A program made the translations under genes and the position numbers. Shown one piece after another: positions 36,178 to 45,375 of a stretch of 64,000 nt of DNA (the stretch's first letter is position 1; every line of letters starts with the position of its first letter). Source of the stretch: Micropterix aruncella (lineage: Eukaryota > Arthropoda > Insecta > Lepidoptera > Micropterigidae). The stretch covers positions 7,847,498 to 7,911,497 of the forward strand of contig OX155954.1 in the NCBI GenBank assembly GCA_944548615.1. Reading direction: 5' to 3'. The notes beneath the pieces are model-generated. The model was not told where the DNA came from, did not search any database, and saw only the letters and a program-made list of their open reading frames with translations.

Positions 36178-36707
36178 CTAGCTGACCCAGCGAACTTCGT
36201 ACCGCCTAACAGTCAATTAATGTCATGTTACAGATTAGTTGAACTTAATTTATGATTTTATGAAAATAATACAATGAATACAAAATAAATATTAAGTTCA
36301 CTACTTTTTAAAGATATAACACAAAAAGAAATATAAAAGTACAAAAATTAAGTACATCAATTGCGTGTCAGCAAGACATGATTAAATTAAACTATTTACA
36401 TATTGTGCAGCATGGGATGCACTTGGTTTAATTCTCTTCATGGAAGCACCTTGTGATATACGTTTTTTTTTTATCAAGCGCAAGAACAAATAAAGGGGAT
36501 AGTTTGCCGACACGTGAATATGCCACGTACAACTGACCATGAGAAAAACACGGATTTACATTTTGTATGGGAAAATGTTTTTATTTTATTTTAATTTTTC
36601 TGCTATTCGGGACGGAGACACTGCAAATCAAAAACCATGAAAATCTGTCCAACCGTGTTCGAGTTATAAGTGTTCGAACAAACCCGACTTTATTTTATAT
36701 ATATAGA
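36178..36707 (-). mobile_element. Short Helitron with a helicase C-terminal remnant
   Basis: On the minus strand it begins TCTATATATATAAAATAAAG (36707 downward), preceded by A. It ends GGTACGAAGTTCGC, then TGGGTCAGCTAG (36178), followed by T. These are the TC start, CTAG end and A/T target of Helitrons. Near 36545-36380 the minus strand encodes NPCFSHGQLYVAYSRVGKL, the last conserved block of the Pif1-like helicase in RepHel proteins (SHGQLYVA.SRV). The 530-bp element is therefore an internally deleted derivative of an autonomous Helitron, with the helicase tail still recognisable. Confidence 0.88.
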
Positions 36708-36769
36708 TATGAATTTAATTAATCAAATACGCACTTTGTCATTTCAATGAGAGTCGGCTAATGCTTCCA

Positions 36770-37480
36770 CTGTAGAACTCTTCTCGTGTGCCGAAAATAA
36801 TGAATGCTTTAAAGGCGCTTTTCATTGTCTCTTTGGGGTATTTTTTTTCTATGTAAAAGGATATATGGATTTATGGATTTCTGCGGTTGTATGGAATCGG
36901 TTGGGAATGGCTTTGCGATCGAAATCAATTGCAGTATTTAAGGAAGGTTTATTATTAAAGGAAGATATTTAGATGTCATAATTTGATTTTATTTTAAAAT
37001 AACTATTGCTAATTGGATTATTACTATTTATTGTCTTCGTTTATTTATTAATTTGTAACCTGATTATATAATGTTAAATATTTTGATTTTGATTATTTTT
37101 GATTTATTATATGTAGATTATTAAATTTATGTAATTACGTTATTTTCTTTTAATATCATTTGATGTTAAATATCTTGATTTTGATTTTTCGATTTGTGTA
37201 TTTATTTTATTATGATTATTTGGATTTTTTGTTTTAAGATTTATTTGATTTGGTTATTTTATTTTAAAAATCATATACCTATGTATCAATAATTAATAGG
37301 TGTGTCCTGAAAACCAGGATAAGAGATATCCTGAGGATACCCCTAATTTGCAGCGTTTGTAGCTTTATTTCATAGTCTTTGTCTATTTATAGTTTTAATT
37401 TTTAATCTGTGTGTTCTTGTTTTTTTTGTATATGTTTTTTATAACAGCTGCAAATAAATAAATAAATAAATATCCAAATT
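36770..37480 (+). pseudogene. LINE RT C-terminal scrap and its 3' tail (family F)
   Basis: AVVWNRLGMALRSKSIAVFK (about 36875-36935) resembles the last block of jockey/CR1-type RTs (VWN.LP..L....VFK..L). AT-rich sequence follows, then the family F tail: GGTGTGTCCTGAAAACCAGG, AGGATA-loop-TATCCT hairpin, CCTAATTTGCAGCG, ending in AAATAAATAAATAAAT. Only the tail recurs at 12150-12300 (minus) and 40755-40920. Confidence 0.5.
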
Positions 37481-38450
37481 CTAAAAGAAGCAGATTTTCA
37501 AATTAGCGGTTGCAGCAGAGGTGCTACAAATAATACGATAGGATAAACTACCCCCTTTCTCATCCCATGTCATCCCTTCCCCTTCCCCCTTCAAAATATG
37601 AACTGCATGTAATCTTATCTTTTTATTTTATTACTCTTGTATATGTATATTATGTTCATGTAACTCTTCTTCTTCCTAGGCCCTGACCCTTTTACTTGGT
37701 GCCGGCCTTCTTTGTTCTTCTCCACTGAGCATGATATTGTGCTGTGTCGGCGTCGAGTTGAGCTTTTACAGGGTCCGTCGTAGTATTCATCACTCACTAA
37801 TTCTTTACTCTCTATAATTTCGGAATAATAATAATTTAAATATTTTATTTATATCTTACGCAGTTCTTCGATTCCAATACTTCCCCTTTTTTAACGTATT
37901 ACGAAGGTACCATAGGAGTAAATTATAACAGGCTTACATTAAAGTACATTCTATGTAAAAATTAACATTAAAATCCTGTAATTTACTTTTCAATTAAAAA
38001 TAGAACTATAATGGAATACTTAGAATTAAAAAATATTTAAATTTAGAGATTCTACTCAAACGAAATTTATCTCTGTTCAAAATGGCCAGTATAAAAAAAA
38101 CCTCCAGTTACACCAGTAAGAATCTAATATAAACGACCTTATCGAGAAAATGATTTATCACCAATAAATATGATTACTTGCTTGATTCCGTTTCTCGATT
38201 ATTTTAATTACCTTTATTAATCACACTCCCACTGTTATGGCATCCCATATAAAGACAGCTATCACGTTTTAGAAATGACACGAATGAATATGTTCTGAAT
38301 AGCTATCATATATCTCAACATAATTCACTACCAATTAAACGGTTCGACCAACGTTTTTTTTTCAGTGCGAATGAGTATTTTATAAATAAGTAAGTTAAGT
38401 GTCACGAGTTAGAAAAACTCAGTGGGTCCAAATCGTAACTTGGTATATAT
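37481..38450. other. No gene recognised
   Basis: Strongly AT-rich in 37800-38400. CTTCTTCTTCC at 37668 and nearby CCTGACCCTTTTACTTGGTG may be an RTE-like fragment, but I could not read a frame. Confidence 0.35.
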
Positions 38451-38459
38451 GGAGAGCGA

Positions 38460-39330
38460 CCAAACTTCGAAAGAAGTGTAAACTTGGGGAAATACGCCTA
38501 CATATTCCACGCGGAGGTATAAGCCATTAATGAATGTGCGGATATCAACCTCCATAAGAACTACGCCACCCACCGTATCGATATCCACTCAGATAGCAAG
38601 GCAGCTCTTACGGCACTAGCCTCGAATACCATTAATTCAAATCTTGTGCAAAACTGCGTATGACTACTGAATTCCCTGGGCGAAAAGAACAGGGTATTTC
38701 TAAGATGGGTTCCCGGCCACGCAGGAATCGAGGGAAATGAAAAAGCCGACGAACGTGCTAAGACGGAAGCAAAGGGAACCTTATACGGCTCTGAACCTTG
38801 ATGTGGCGTACCAAAAAGCCTTGCAAACCTAATGCTCAAAAAATATGTTTAGAACACTCCGTCTACCACTGGAACAACACGCCAGGGTGGAATTATTCCA
38901 AAGCGTTAATAAGGGCTTTCGACCGTAAGACTGCCCGTGAGGCCTTATCGCTAAATAGGAACAATCTACGCATACTGGTGAGGGCGCTCACGGGGCATTG
39001 TGGCCTGAACAAACACATGTACCTACTACAAACTCAAGCTCCGGGACACGAAAATGTGCAGGTTCTGCCGAGGGGCAGAGGAAACTCCCCTGCACCTCAT
39101 GTGCGAGTGTGGCCCGCTGATGCATAAAAGATACACCCACTTGGGTGGTCAATACCTCCAACCTGAGGAGGTTAAACAGCGCCAAAAGCCTTTTTGCGGT
39201 TCTTAAATGACACGAGGCTCAGCGCAGAACTATATTAGGTGACGAACACAATAGATCATGTGCAGCAATGGTCGCAGTGTTACAAGGCTTATAAAGACCT
39301 TAGAAAAGCCCCACACAATAAATAAAAATA
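38460..39330 (+). pseudogene. R1/LOA-like LINE: RNase H and C-terminal zinc cluster
   Basis: RNase H motifs can be read: RIDIHSDSKAALTAL (38577-38621) holds the central catalytic D of the domain, and RVFLRWVPGHAGIEGNEKAD (38691-38750) the end. After a shift, MCRFCRGAEETPLHLMCECG (39055-39113) gives the C..C...H...C cluster. KRYTHLGGQYLQPEEV follows. Several stops and frameshifts interrupt the copy. RT and endonuclease are missing. The minus-strand fragment at 26885-27175 belongs to the same family. Confidence 0.8.
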
Positions 39331-39382
39331 ATAGAAAAAATCGAGAAGAGTCATATCCAAACTAGTCTAGGATAGTCTAGGA

Positions 39383-39994
39383 CAGGGCTGTCCAACATGA
39401 GGCCAGCGGGCCGCATGCGGCCATCGATTTATATATCGATGCATGCGGCCCGCAACCTCACTTTTTGCGGCCCCTAAATGTATAATTTACCCTCAAATAC
39501 GAAATATGTACATTAACAATAAAATAAACCGATTTAGCGAATTTCAAAAAATCGATAGAGATTTCAGTTTTTACACAATTTCAGTTGAGAATGTAAGCAG
39601 AGCAGGCCTTCAACTGGAATTATGTAAGAACTGGATTGGACTTTTTCAAGTTGCTGTCAGAAAAACGGCTTAAACTGGGCTCAATGCTGGAAAGCTGGAA
39701 GATTTTTCAACAAGAAATTTGTAAAGTCGAAATATAGGTTGTTTCCTGTCTTATAGGTCACTTACTCAGTTGCTTTGTTTATCAACAACAAATATTAGAG
39801 TTAATATAATTACAGAAAACCAACATCCTCATATTTCCCACATTTTTTTTGTAATTTAATATTTTTTGAATTAATTAAAATAATAATACAAACGTGTTTT
39901 TTTTCTATAACATACCTATTAAATGTCACTGATAAAGTTTCATACAAAGTATTTTATAATGCGGACCTCCAACACTTGCAGTTGGACAGCCTTG
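39383..39994. mobile_element. Complete non-autonomous hAT element with 8-bp target duplication
   Basis: Begins CAGGGCTGTCCAAC and ends GTTGGACAGCCTTG. GTCTAGGA lies directly on both sides (39375-39382 and 39995-40002), a perfect 8-bp duplication as made by hAT transposases. An internal palindrome with GCGGGCCGCATG and CATGCGGCCCGC arms sits near the left end (39407-39454). A 76-codon frame (39443-39673) includes DFSFYTISVENVSRAGLQLE, which may be a remnant of a hAT transposase tail, but this is weak. Length 612 bp. Confidence 0.88.
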
Positions 39995-40065
39995 GTCTAG
40001 GACACAGTATACCAGCTAAGATTTTTGTAACAACTCTCGCGTGGGTACCGTGACACAGCAATATA

Positions 40066-40480
40066 CAGGATGAGTTTTTAATTACTCACATCCATTTTAG
40101 TGAGTGCATCAGTACGACAACAAATAAACTTTCAATAGGATTTTTTGAAAAAAAAATATGTTTTAAAAATTTGAAAACTTTTATGTTTTAAAAATTGGTA
40201 TAAAAAGGTCTGAGCGATGTAAGAAGGTCAATGCGCTATTTAGTGTTAGGTAAAATATCGCTTTGTTTATTAGCGATATTTTACCTACCGATAGATGAGA
40301 TTCTTCAATAAATGAAGTTTACAAATTTACCAAAAAGATTTTTTTTCCAAAAACAAAATGTTTTTTTTTGTTTTTCTCAAAAAAATATATCTATCAAAAG
40401 TTGCTTACTTCGACGTACTGGTGGGTGAATCAGTACGAGTGTGTCACTACAAGTATGTCACTAATTAAAAACTCACTCTG
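40066..40480. mobile_element. MITE with TA duplication and internal hairpin
   Basis: CAGGATGAGTTTTTAATTA at the left is matched by TAATTAAAAACTCACTCTG at the right, each flanked by TA (40064-40065, 40481-40482). The interior has TAGGTAAAATATCGCT and AGCGATATTTTACCTA (40250-40288), a near-perfect hairpin. It also contains GGTGAATCAGTACGAG, shared with 6017-6378. TA duplication suggests a Tc1/mariner-type helper. Confidence 0.75.
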
Positions 40481-40754
40481 TACAAGGAAATGATGAAGCC
40501 AATTCCTTAACCAGTCTTCGAAAACCTTACTGGGCCCAGAACCGGCTATAGGCATATCAGACGGTCAGGTATAAATTCCCACCAAAAAAGGCTGTAAAGA
40601 GAACAAGAAACCGGTGAAGAGACGCGCCTGAAATGAGGCATTCCCCTCAATAAGCCGCCCTTTGAAAATATATTTAAAACATTGCTCGAAATATTCAAAA
40701 GTTTTAATTTTAGACTTAGTTGATTTAGTTATTTTATTTTAGTATCATATATGT

Positions 40755-40920
40755 ACCAATAATTTAATAGGTGTGTCCTGAAAACTAGGATAAGAGATAT
40801 CCTGAGGATACCCCTAATTTGCAGTGTTTGTAGTTTTATTACATAGTCTTTGTCTATTCACAGTTTTTATTTTTAATCTGTATGTGTTTGTTTTTTTTTG
40901 TATATGTACATCGTAGAAAG
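40755..40920 (+). repeat. Family F LINE-tail repeat
   Basis: GGTGTGTCCTGAAAACTAGG, AAGAGATATCCTGAGGATAC and GCAGTGTTTGTAG match 37300-37440 at about nine bases in ten by eye. Confidence 0.6.
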
Positions 40921-41006
40921 GGTAGCGCTGGCAAGTACGTCATGAAAAAGAAGAATCGCCGTCATAAATTTTTGTTAAGTGAACACATATACAAGTAGGT
41001 ACATAC

Positions 41007-41265
41007 AATACCAGTGCTGGATTTGCCACAGGCCGCGGCCTAGGGGCGGCCGACTTTAGGGGGCGGCAGATTTCAGAAGGCTCTCACTTTAGTATAGTAG
41101 AAGCTGTCAAGTTCGTGCGCGATTATGAACTTAATACTTAAGCAAGTCACTTAAAGATATAGTTGTATATATATCAAATATTACATCTCATACTGCAGAG
41201 AAACCTGAACCCAACATCATTAGCCAATTTCTCAACATTTGTGAGTAACCAGCCTCTGTGCAACG
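41007..41265. mobile_element. Possible hAT element left end
   Basis: CAGTGCTGGATTTGCCACAG followed by GGCCGCGGCCTAGGGGCGGC has the form of many hAT ends (CAGTGCTGGATT). No right end or duplication identified. Confidence 0.4.
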
Positions 41266-41269
41266 TTGA

Positions 41270-41645
41270 CCCAAATTTGGATTAATAAGCTCTCCGTATC
41301 GCGCTTTGCGCTCCGCTCACAATTACCCTCCGATATAATGGGAAACATACGTCTCCAGACCTCTCTGGTTATTTGGCAGCTGGGCATTCAACACCTAGAA
41401 AACCGGATGGTGCACCAACTGCCCAGTTCCGCCCTAGGTATTCCCCCGAATCTGCGATCTTCTGATCTCAACAGCCTCCGACTGCAGGATTACAGCCGTG
41501 GCAGAAGCTCACAGCCGTCCTGACAGGGAAAGCCCCTCTTCGAGGAGTCTACCAGATAGCAGTTGAAACGTGAGTTAAACGGGCCAGATGATATAGATTG
41601 TTGGCCAAAACCACACAAGATGCACAGAATCATTAGGAACCAAAT
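41270..41645 (+). repeat. Family B-related 3' fragment
   Basis: CCTCTTCGAGGAGTCTACCAG, GTGAGTTAAACGGGCCAGATG and CCAAAACCACACAAGATGC parallel the 3' end of family B at 29195-29285 with considerable divergence. Confidence 0.45.
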
Positions 41646-41689
41646 CGTACTATGAAATTGAGCAATTAATCTTATATGCATATAAGAAT

Positions 41690-42030
41690 GGATGTTGGTA
41701 TATCGGTCCGAGCCTAATAGACTCCGAAACCGTTTGACTGATCACCATGAAAGTTTGCACATATATGTTTTTTTTCATGGAGAAGGTTTTTATGATATCC
41801 GCTTTGTTGTAACTTACCACCAGATGGCGCTGCAGTACATCAACTTCTATACCGCTCAACCGATCGCCATGAAAATTGGTATACGTAAAGATTTCAGACC
41901 GCGCAATATTTTCGGGATATTTTCTTTATTGTAACTCGCCACCAGAACGCGCTGCAGCCAACTTCTATACCGTTCAACCAAACGCCGTGGAAATTGGTAG
42001 ACATAGGTATTTGAGAACGGATAATATTAA
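41690..42030 (+). repeat. Tandem repeat units (ATGGCGCTGCAG..AACTTCTATACCG), left part
   Basis: Diverged units of roughly 115-125 bp include CACCAGATGGCGCTGCAG, AACTTCTATACCG(C/T)TCAACC and CGCCATGAAAATTGGTA. They start near 41690, 41810 and 41935, and a further unit continues after the SINE at 42355. The tail CGGATACCCGAGCATTGCCG at 42501 has the look of other lepidopteran repeats with a Helitron-like end, but I cannot show a terminus. Confidence 0.55.
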
Positions 42031-42309
42031 CACGGCCCGGTGGCATAGTGGGTAGGTCGCCTGATCTTACATTGTAAGGTCTCGGGTTCGATTCCCGGCT
42101 GGGTCACCATTTTCCGTTGTGATCAAATTAACGGAATTGCATTTTCAATTCTGTCGTTCGAATGCAATAACAAGACACACACTTACAGACATGTTACACG
42201 CACACATTCATATAACACGTCATAGTAGGGTTGGTTGTAAGTGATTGTCATATGACAATAAAACCGCCCTTTGTGATATTTTCACAATAAAGAATATAAA
42301 CAAACAAAC
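42031..42309 (+). mobile_element. tRNA-headed SINE, full length
   Basis: The head has a pol III A box (TGGCATAGTGGGTAGG, 42041) and a B box (GGTTCGATTCC, 42085), with GGCCCGG near the start and GGGTCACCA at 42102, as in a tRNA. A tRNA-unrelated body follows. It ends with GGTTGGTTGTAAG, hairpin ATTGTCATATGACAAT (42244-42259), ACCGCCCTTTGTGA, CACAATAAAG and AAACAAACAAAC. AATATT on both sides (42023-42028 and 42310-42315) is the likely target duplication. It lies inside the tandem repeat. Confidence 0.88.
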
Positions 42310-42545
42310 AATATTTTCTCTCTATATACAACAACAACGTATGTTGCAACTTGCCAGTAGATGGCGCTGCAGCAGGTCAACTTCTATACCGTTCAACCGA
42401 TCGCCATGAAAATTGTATAAATTCGAAAGTAGAAGGAACGGTGGGGGGCGGGGGGGGGGGGGGGGAGGGGAGGAGAAGTAGGAGTGGAAGAGGGAAGCAA
42501 ACGGATACCCGAGCATTGCCGGGTAACATTTCACCTACACCATAT
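42310..42545 (+). repeat. Tandem repeat continuation and G-rich tract
   Basis: Another ATGGCGCTGCAG unit (42361), then a G-run broken by C and A (42443-42470), then CGGATACCCGAGCATTGCCGG. Confidence 0.55.
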
Positions 42546-42732
42546 ATAATCATTGATTTTATCAAGCATGGCGCAGCGTTTTTTTGAAGCCGTGTCCTTG
42601 TTTGTTCATTCCATATCTATTCTGATATAAATGTCAAATATTGATACCTTTACGTACCTATCTACTTACTTTTTTCGAGTTGCGCTATACTATTCGATTC
42701 GAGTCAACTCGAATGTTATAAGGGGGAATATC

Positions 42733-43095
42733 ATTGGCGTAACTAGGATACGAGGCGAGGGTGCGCCAGTGGGGAGGTGGGTGGGGTGCTAACCCCTGAC
42801 CCCCTTGCTCCGGGCGGGGGTGGCTCCGGCCCGCTCGAAGGGGGTCGGGAGCACCGCTAAATCTTTAATAAAATACCACGCGGGGAAACGGATCGATAGG
42901 GCGGTTGCCGCGCCGTGGCGCCGGCTTTATACGCATAGCTAATTCAAATACTCGCAATGCCAGAGAGTGGTATAGGATTATGGATTCAAATATTGGAATA
43001 GAATTATGCAGCCTCTCATTATAACTGGTAGCGAGTAATAGTACCCGCTGCCATGAAAATATATTACTAGCCATAACTCAGCATTCCTCAACTCT
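42733..43095. mobile_element. Possible non-autonomous hAT element
   Basis: CATTGGCGTAACTAGGATAC resembles hAT ends of the CAGTGGCGTAACTA type. A very GC-rich stretch (42760-42930) follows. The right end is not defined. Confidence 0.4.
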
Positions 43096-43109
43096 CATGT
43101 CCGTCATTT

Positions 43110-43300
43110 GCGTTTGTTTACTCTTTATTGTGAAATTTCACAATGGGCGCGTTTATTGTCATAGAACAATATCTTCCAACCAACCCTATTATGAAGTGTT
43201 TCTTATGTGTATGTGTGCTTGTAACAAGTGCGTATGTGTCTGTTTTGTTATTGCATTCGATCGTCAGAATTGCAAATGCAATTCCGTTAATTTGGATTTC
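43110..43300 (-). mobile_element. 3' part of the tRNA-headed SINE, minus strand
   Basis: Reading inward on the plus strand: CTTTATTGTGAAATTTCACA, GGGCGCGTTTATTGTCATAG, CCAACCAACCCTATTATGAAG, then GTTATTGCATTCGATCGTCAG and TTGCAAATGCAATTCCG. This is the reverse of the body and tail at 42115-42300. The tRNA head is missing. Confidence 0.75.
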
Positions 43301-43700
43301 TTCCTACAATGTCAATTTGTTATTTCGGTTTTATACATGTTTCAATCGTAAGTTTGCTGAATTGCAAGGAATTTGGCTGAAACTCCATTACTCGATTATA
43401 TGTTACACCATGCTCCGTACGGGTAATATAATACGAAAATAACGGTATAATGTAGCTTCAACGTGATTCTTGTAACTGACATGTTATGACATAACTTAAG
43501 TATGTTATAACATGCTGTCATGGGAAATGCAAGAACTCGCTGTGCGTCGTAATGAATGTGCGGTGTAGTTACTATGCCCGTGACATGGTAACTACACCGT
43601 TACGCGTCATGTTGATACATACTTACCTATATACGTACGAACCACAGTATATGTTATATACGTAATCCCCTTTGAAACAAGACACATACTTGTATTTAAA
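43301..43700 (+). mobile_element. Partial MITE, CACTGAGAAAA family
   Basis: TTTCAATCGTAAGTTTGCTG, CCATTACTCGATTATATG, CATGCTGTCATGGG, GGTAACTACACCGTTACGCG and CGTAATCCCCTTTGAAAC match other copies in order. Terminal inverted repeats are lost. Confidence 0.6.
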
Positions 43701-44149
43701 CAAATGTTATTATACAAGCCCAAATACATATAGGTATGTTAAATATATATTTAAATTTTTTTTTAATTAGCTAAATGTATACAGCATATTCATTTTATGA
43801 AAGAACAGTTTATAAATTAACATTAATATAGCCATTTACACATTTTAAATTAGCAAATAATATAAAGCACCTATTTAAATAATAATAATTTTGAAACGCT
43901 TTTTTAAAAAAAAAAAGAAAAAGGAAAATGAAGCATTTCTAAATTTAAATGTATAAGTACAATAGGGGAATGGAAATGGAAGGGAGGGATTGTTACAACA
44001 CTACATATATGTAATATACGTACATAATTGACCATCCATACGTATACTATTGACATATATATACATATAAACATACATACACACATAAATACATTGTATA
44101 TAAATAAAGTAGGTAATACTTAGTAGTGCGTATTTTATAAATATTTAAA

Positions 44150-44900
44150 TTAATTATCGTTCCTGAGCTTTTCTTCGACTGCGTGAAGAAAAGGCTTCCT
44201 GTCCAGAGAAAAAATGTCAAGGTCATTAAACCTGTTATTAAAAGAGCTGAGTAACCGTATCATAGTAGAGTTGCTGAAGTGGCTTGTATTGCATCTGGGC
44301 ACGTGAAACAAACGAGAAACTCGGATACTTCTGGGGGGCACTCTCGAGGAAATCCGCTCAGTTAAAGCTGGACAGTCTATTATGCTATGAAGGATGTCAT
44401 ATAGGAAAGACATGTCGGTTATGGTCAGTCTATTATAGAGCAGTACAGCCTTAAAGTAATCCGCTCGTTCCTCATATGTCTTGAAGTTCGTGTACTCGCG
44501 CCAATTTAGGTATCGCAAGAAACGCGTTTGGACGCCCTAAACCTTGTTGACAGATGTAGCATACATCGGTGACCATATAGTGGATCCGAATTCTAAGACA
44601 CTTCTGATATAGGTTCGAATCTTCCCTATCTTCCCGAATCTTCCCGAATGTTCCCTATCTTCCCGAATCCTCCCGAATCTTCACCTACGCCCAATACAGT
44701 ATTTTTAAGGCGAGGGTATCACTGAACGGTCTGCATACTCTAAACAAAAATCCTATCATTTTCTTGGCCTTGCGAACTATGTGATCTATGTGGTCGTTGT
44801 ATGTAAGCTTCGTATCTGAATAAAGTCCGAGGTCGCGTATTAAAGATGTTTTTGAAATGTTTTCGCCATCGATAAGATAGTTACATATATACAATTAGCC
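44150..44900 (-). pseudogene. Jockey/CR1-like LINE RT C-terminus, split by a short tandem repeat
   Basis: Minus strand, upstream to downstream: SLIRDLGLYSDTKLTYNDHI, then KAKKMIGFLFRVCRPF and ALKILYWA (44894-44690). An abrupt break follows, then RTYIRSVLEFGSTIWSPMY and ATSVNKV-stop-GVQTRF, FLRYLNWREYTNFKTYEERA, SFLYDILHSIIDCPALTERI and HVPRCNTSHFSNS. These are consecutive thumb and C-terminal blocks of jockey-group RTs. The break at 44617-44690 is a CTTCCCGAAT-type tandem repeat. Apart from this and a stop near 44540, the frames are well preserved. The catalytic palm lies outside the copy. Confidence 0.85.
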
Positions 44901-44929
44901 GAGTATTTATGGTAAAACTGATGGCATTG

Positions 44930-45040
44930 CACTTTAAGGTGGTTGTAAACAACATATTAAGGTGGTTGTAAAAGACTGTATAGTAAAAAACCCGCCCATT
45001 GTAAAATTTCACAATAAAGAGTAGAAATAAACAAAGAAAT
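44930..45040 (+). mobile_element. SINE 3' tail
   Basis: GGTGGTTGTAAAAGAC, CCCGCCCATTGTAAAATTTC and ACAATAAAGAGTAGAAATAA match the tail of the SINE at 60259-60513. No head. Confidence 0.65.
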
Positions 45041-45264
45041 AACTTGAAAACAAGAGACATTTACATAACGTATGAATACCCCCCCCCCCCCCCACCCCTT
45101 CTCTCCCTTCTCGTCCTAGTTTGTCCTTATATCCCTTCATCCATTCGATATTTCGTTGATATACTATAACAATTTATGTTATATTTGCTTTATTATGTTT
45201 ATTATCTAATTTTACTCATTTATTATGACCACCACAAAAACTAAACTTGCTAAGTATATATAAT

Positions 45265-45375
45265 TTTGTCACAATATCCCTAGAGGTATGGTTGTAAGAT
45301 ATTGCCACTTGGCAATAGGCCACCATGTTGTACTCAAGTGTGCAATAAAGTTTTAATATTAATTTTAAAAAATCA
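45265..45375 (+). mobile_element. SINE 3' tail variant
   Basis: TATGGTTGTAAG, hairpin ATTGCCACTTGGCAAT (45301-45316), GGCCACCATGTTG and GTGCAATAAAG. The same layout as the other SINE tails with a different stem sequence. Confidence 0.5.

Noticed and set aside
42031..42110. A functional tRNA gene
   Set aside because: Pol III boxes and acceptor-like ends are present, but the sequence continues into a SINE body and tail with target duplications, and the anticodon arm does not fold properly.
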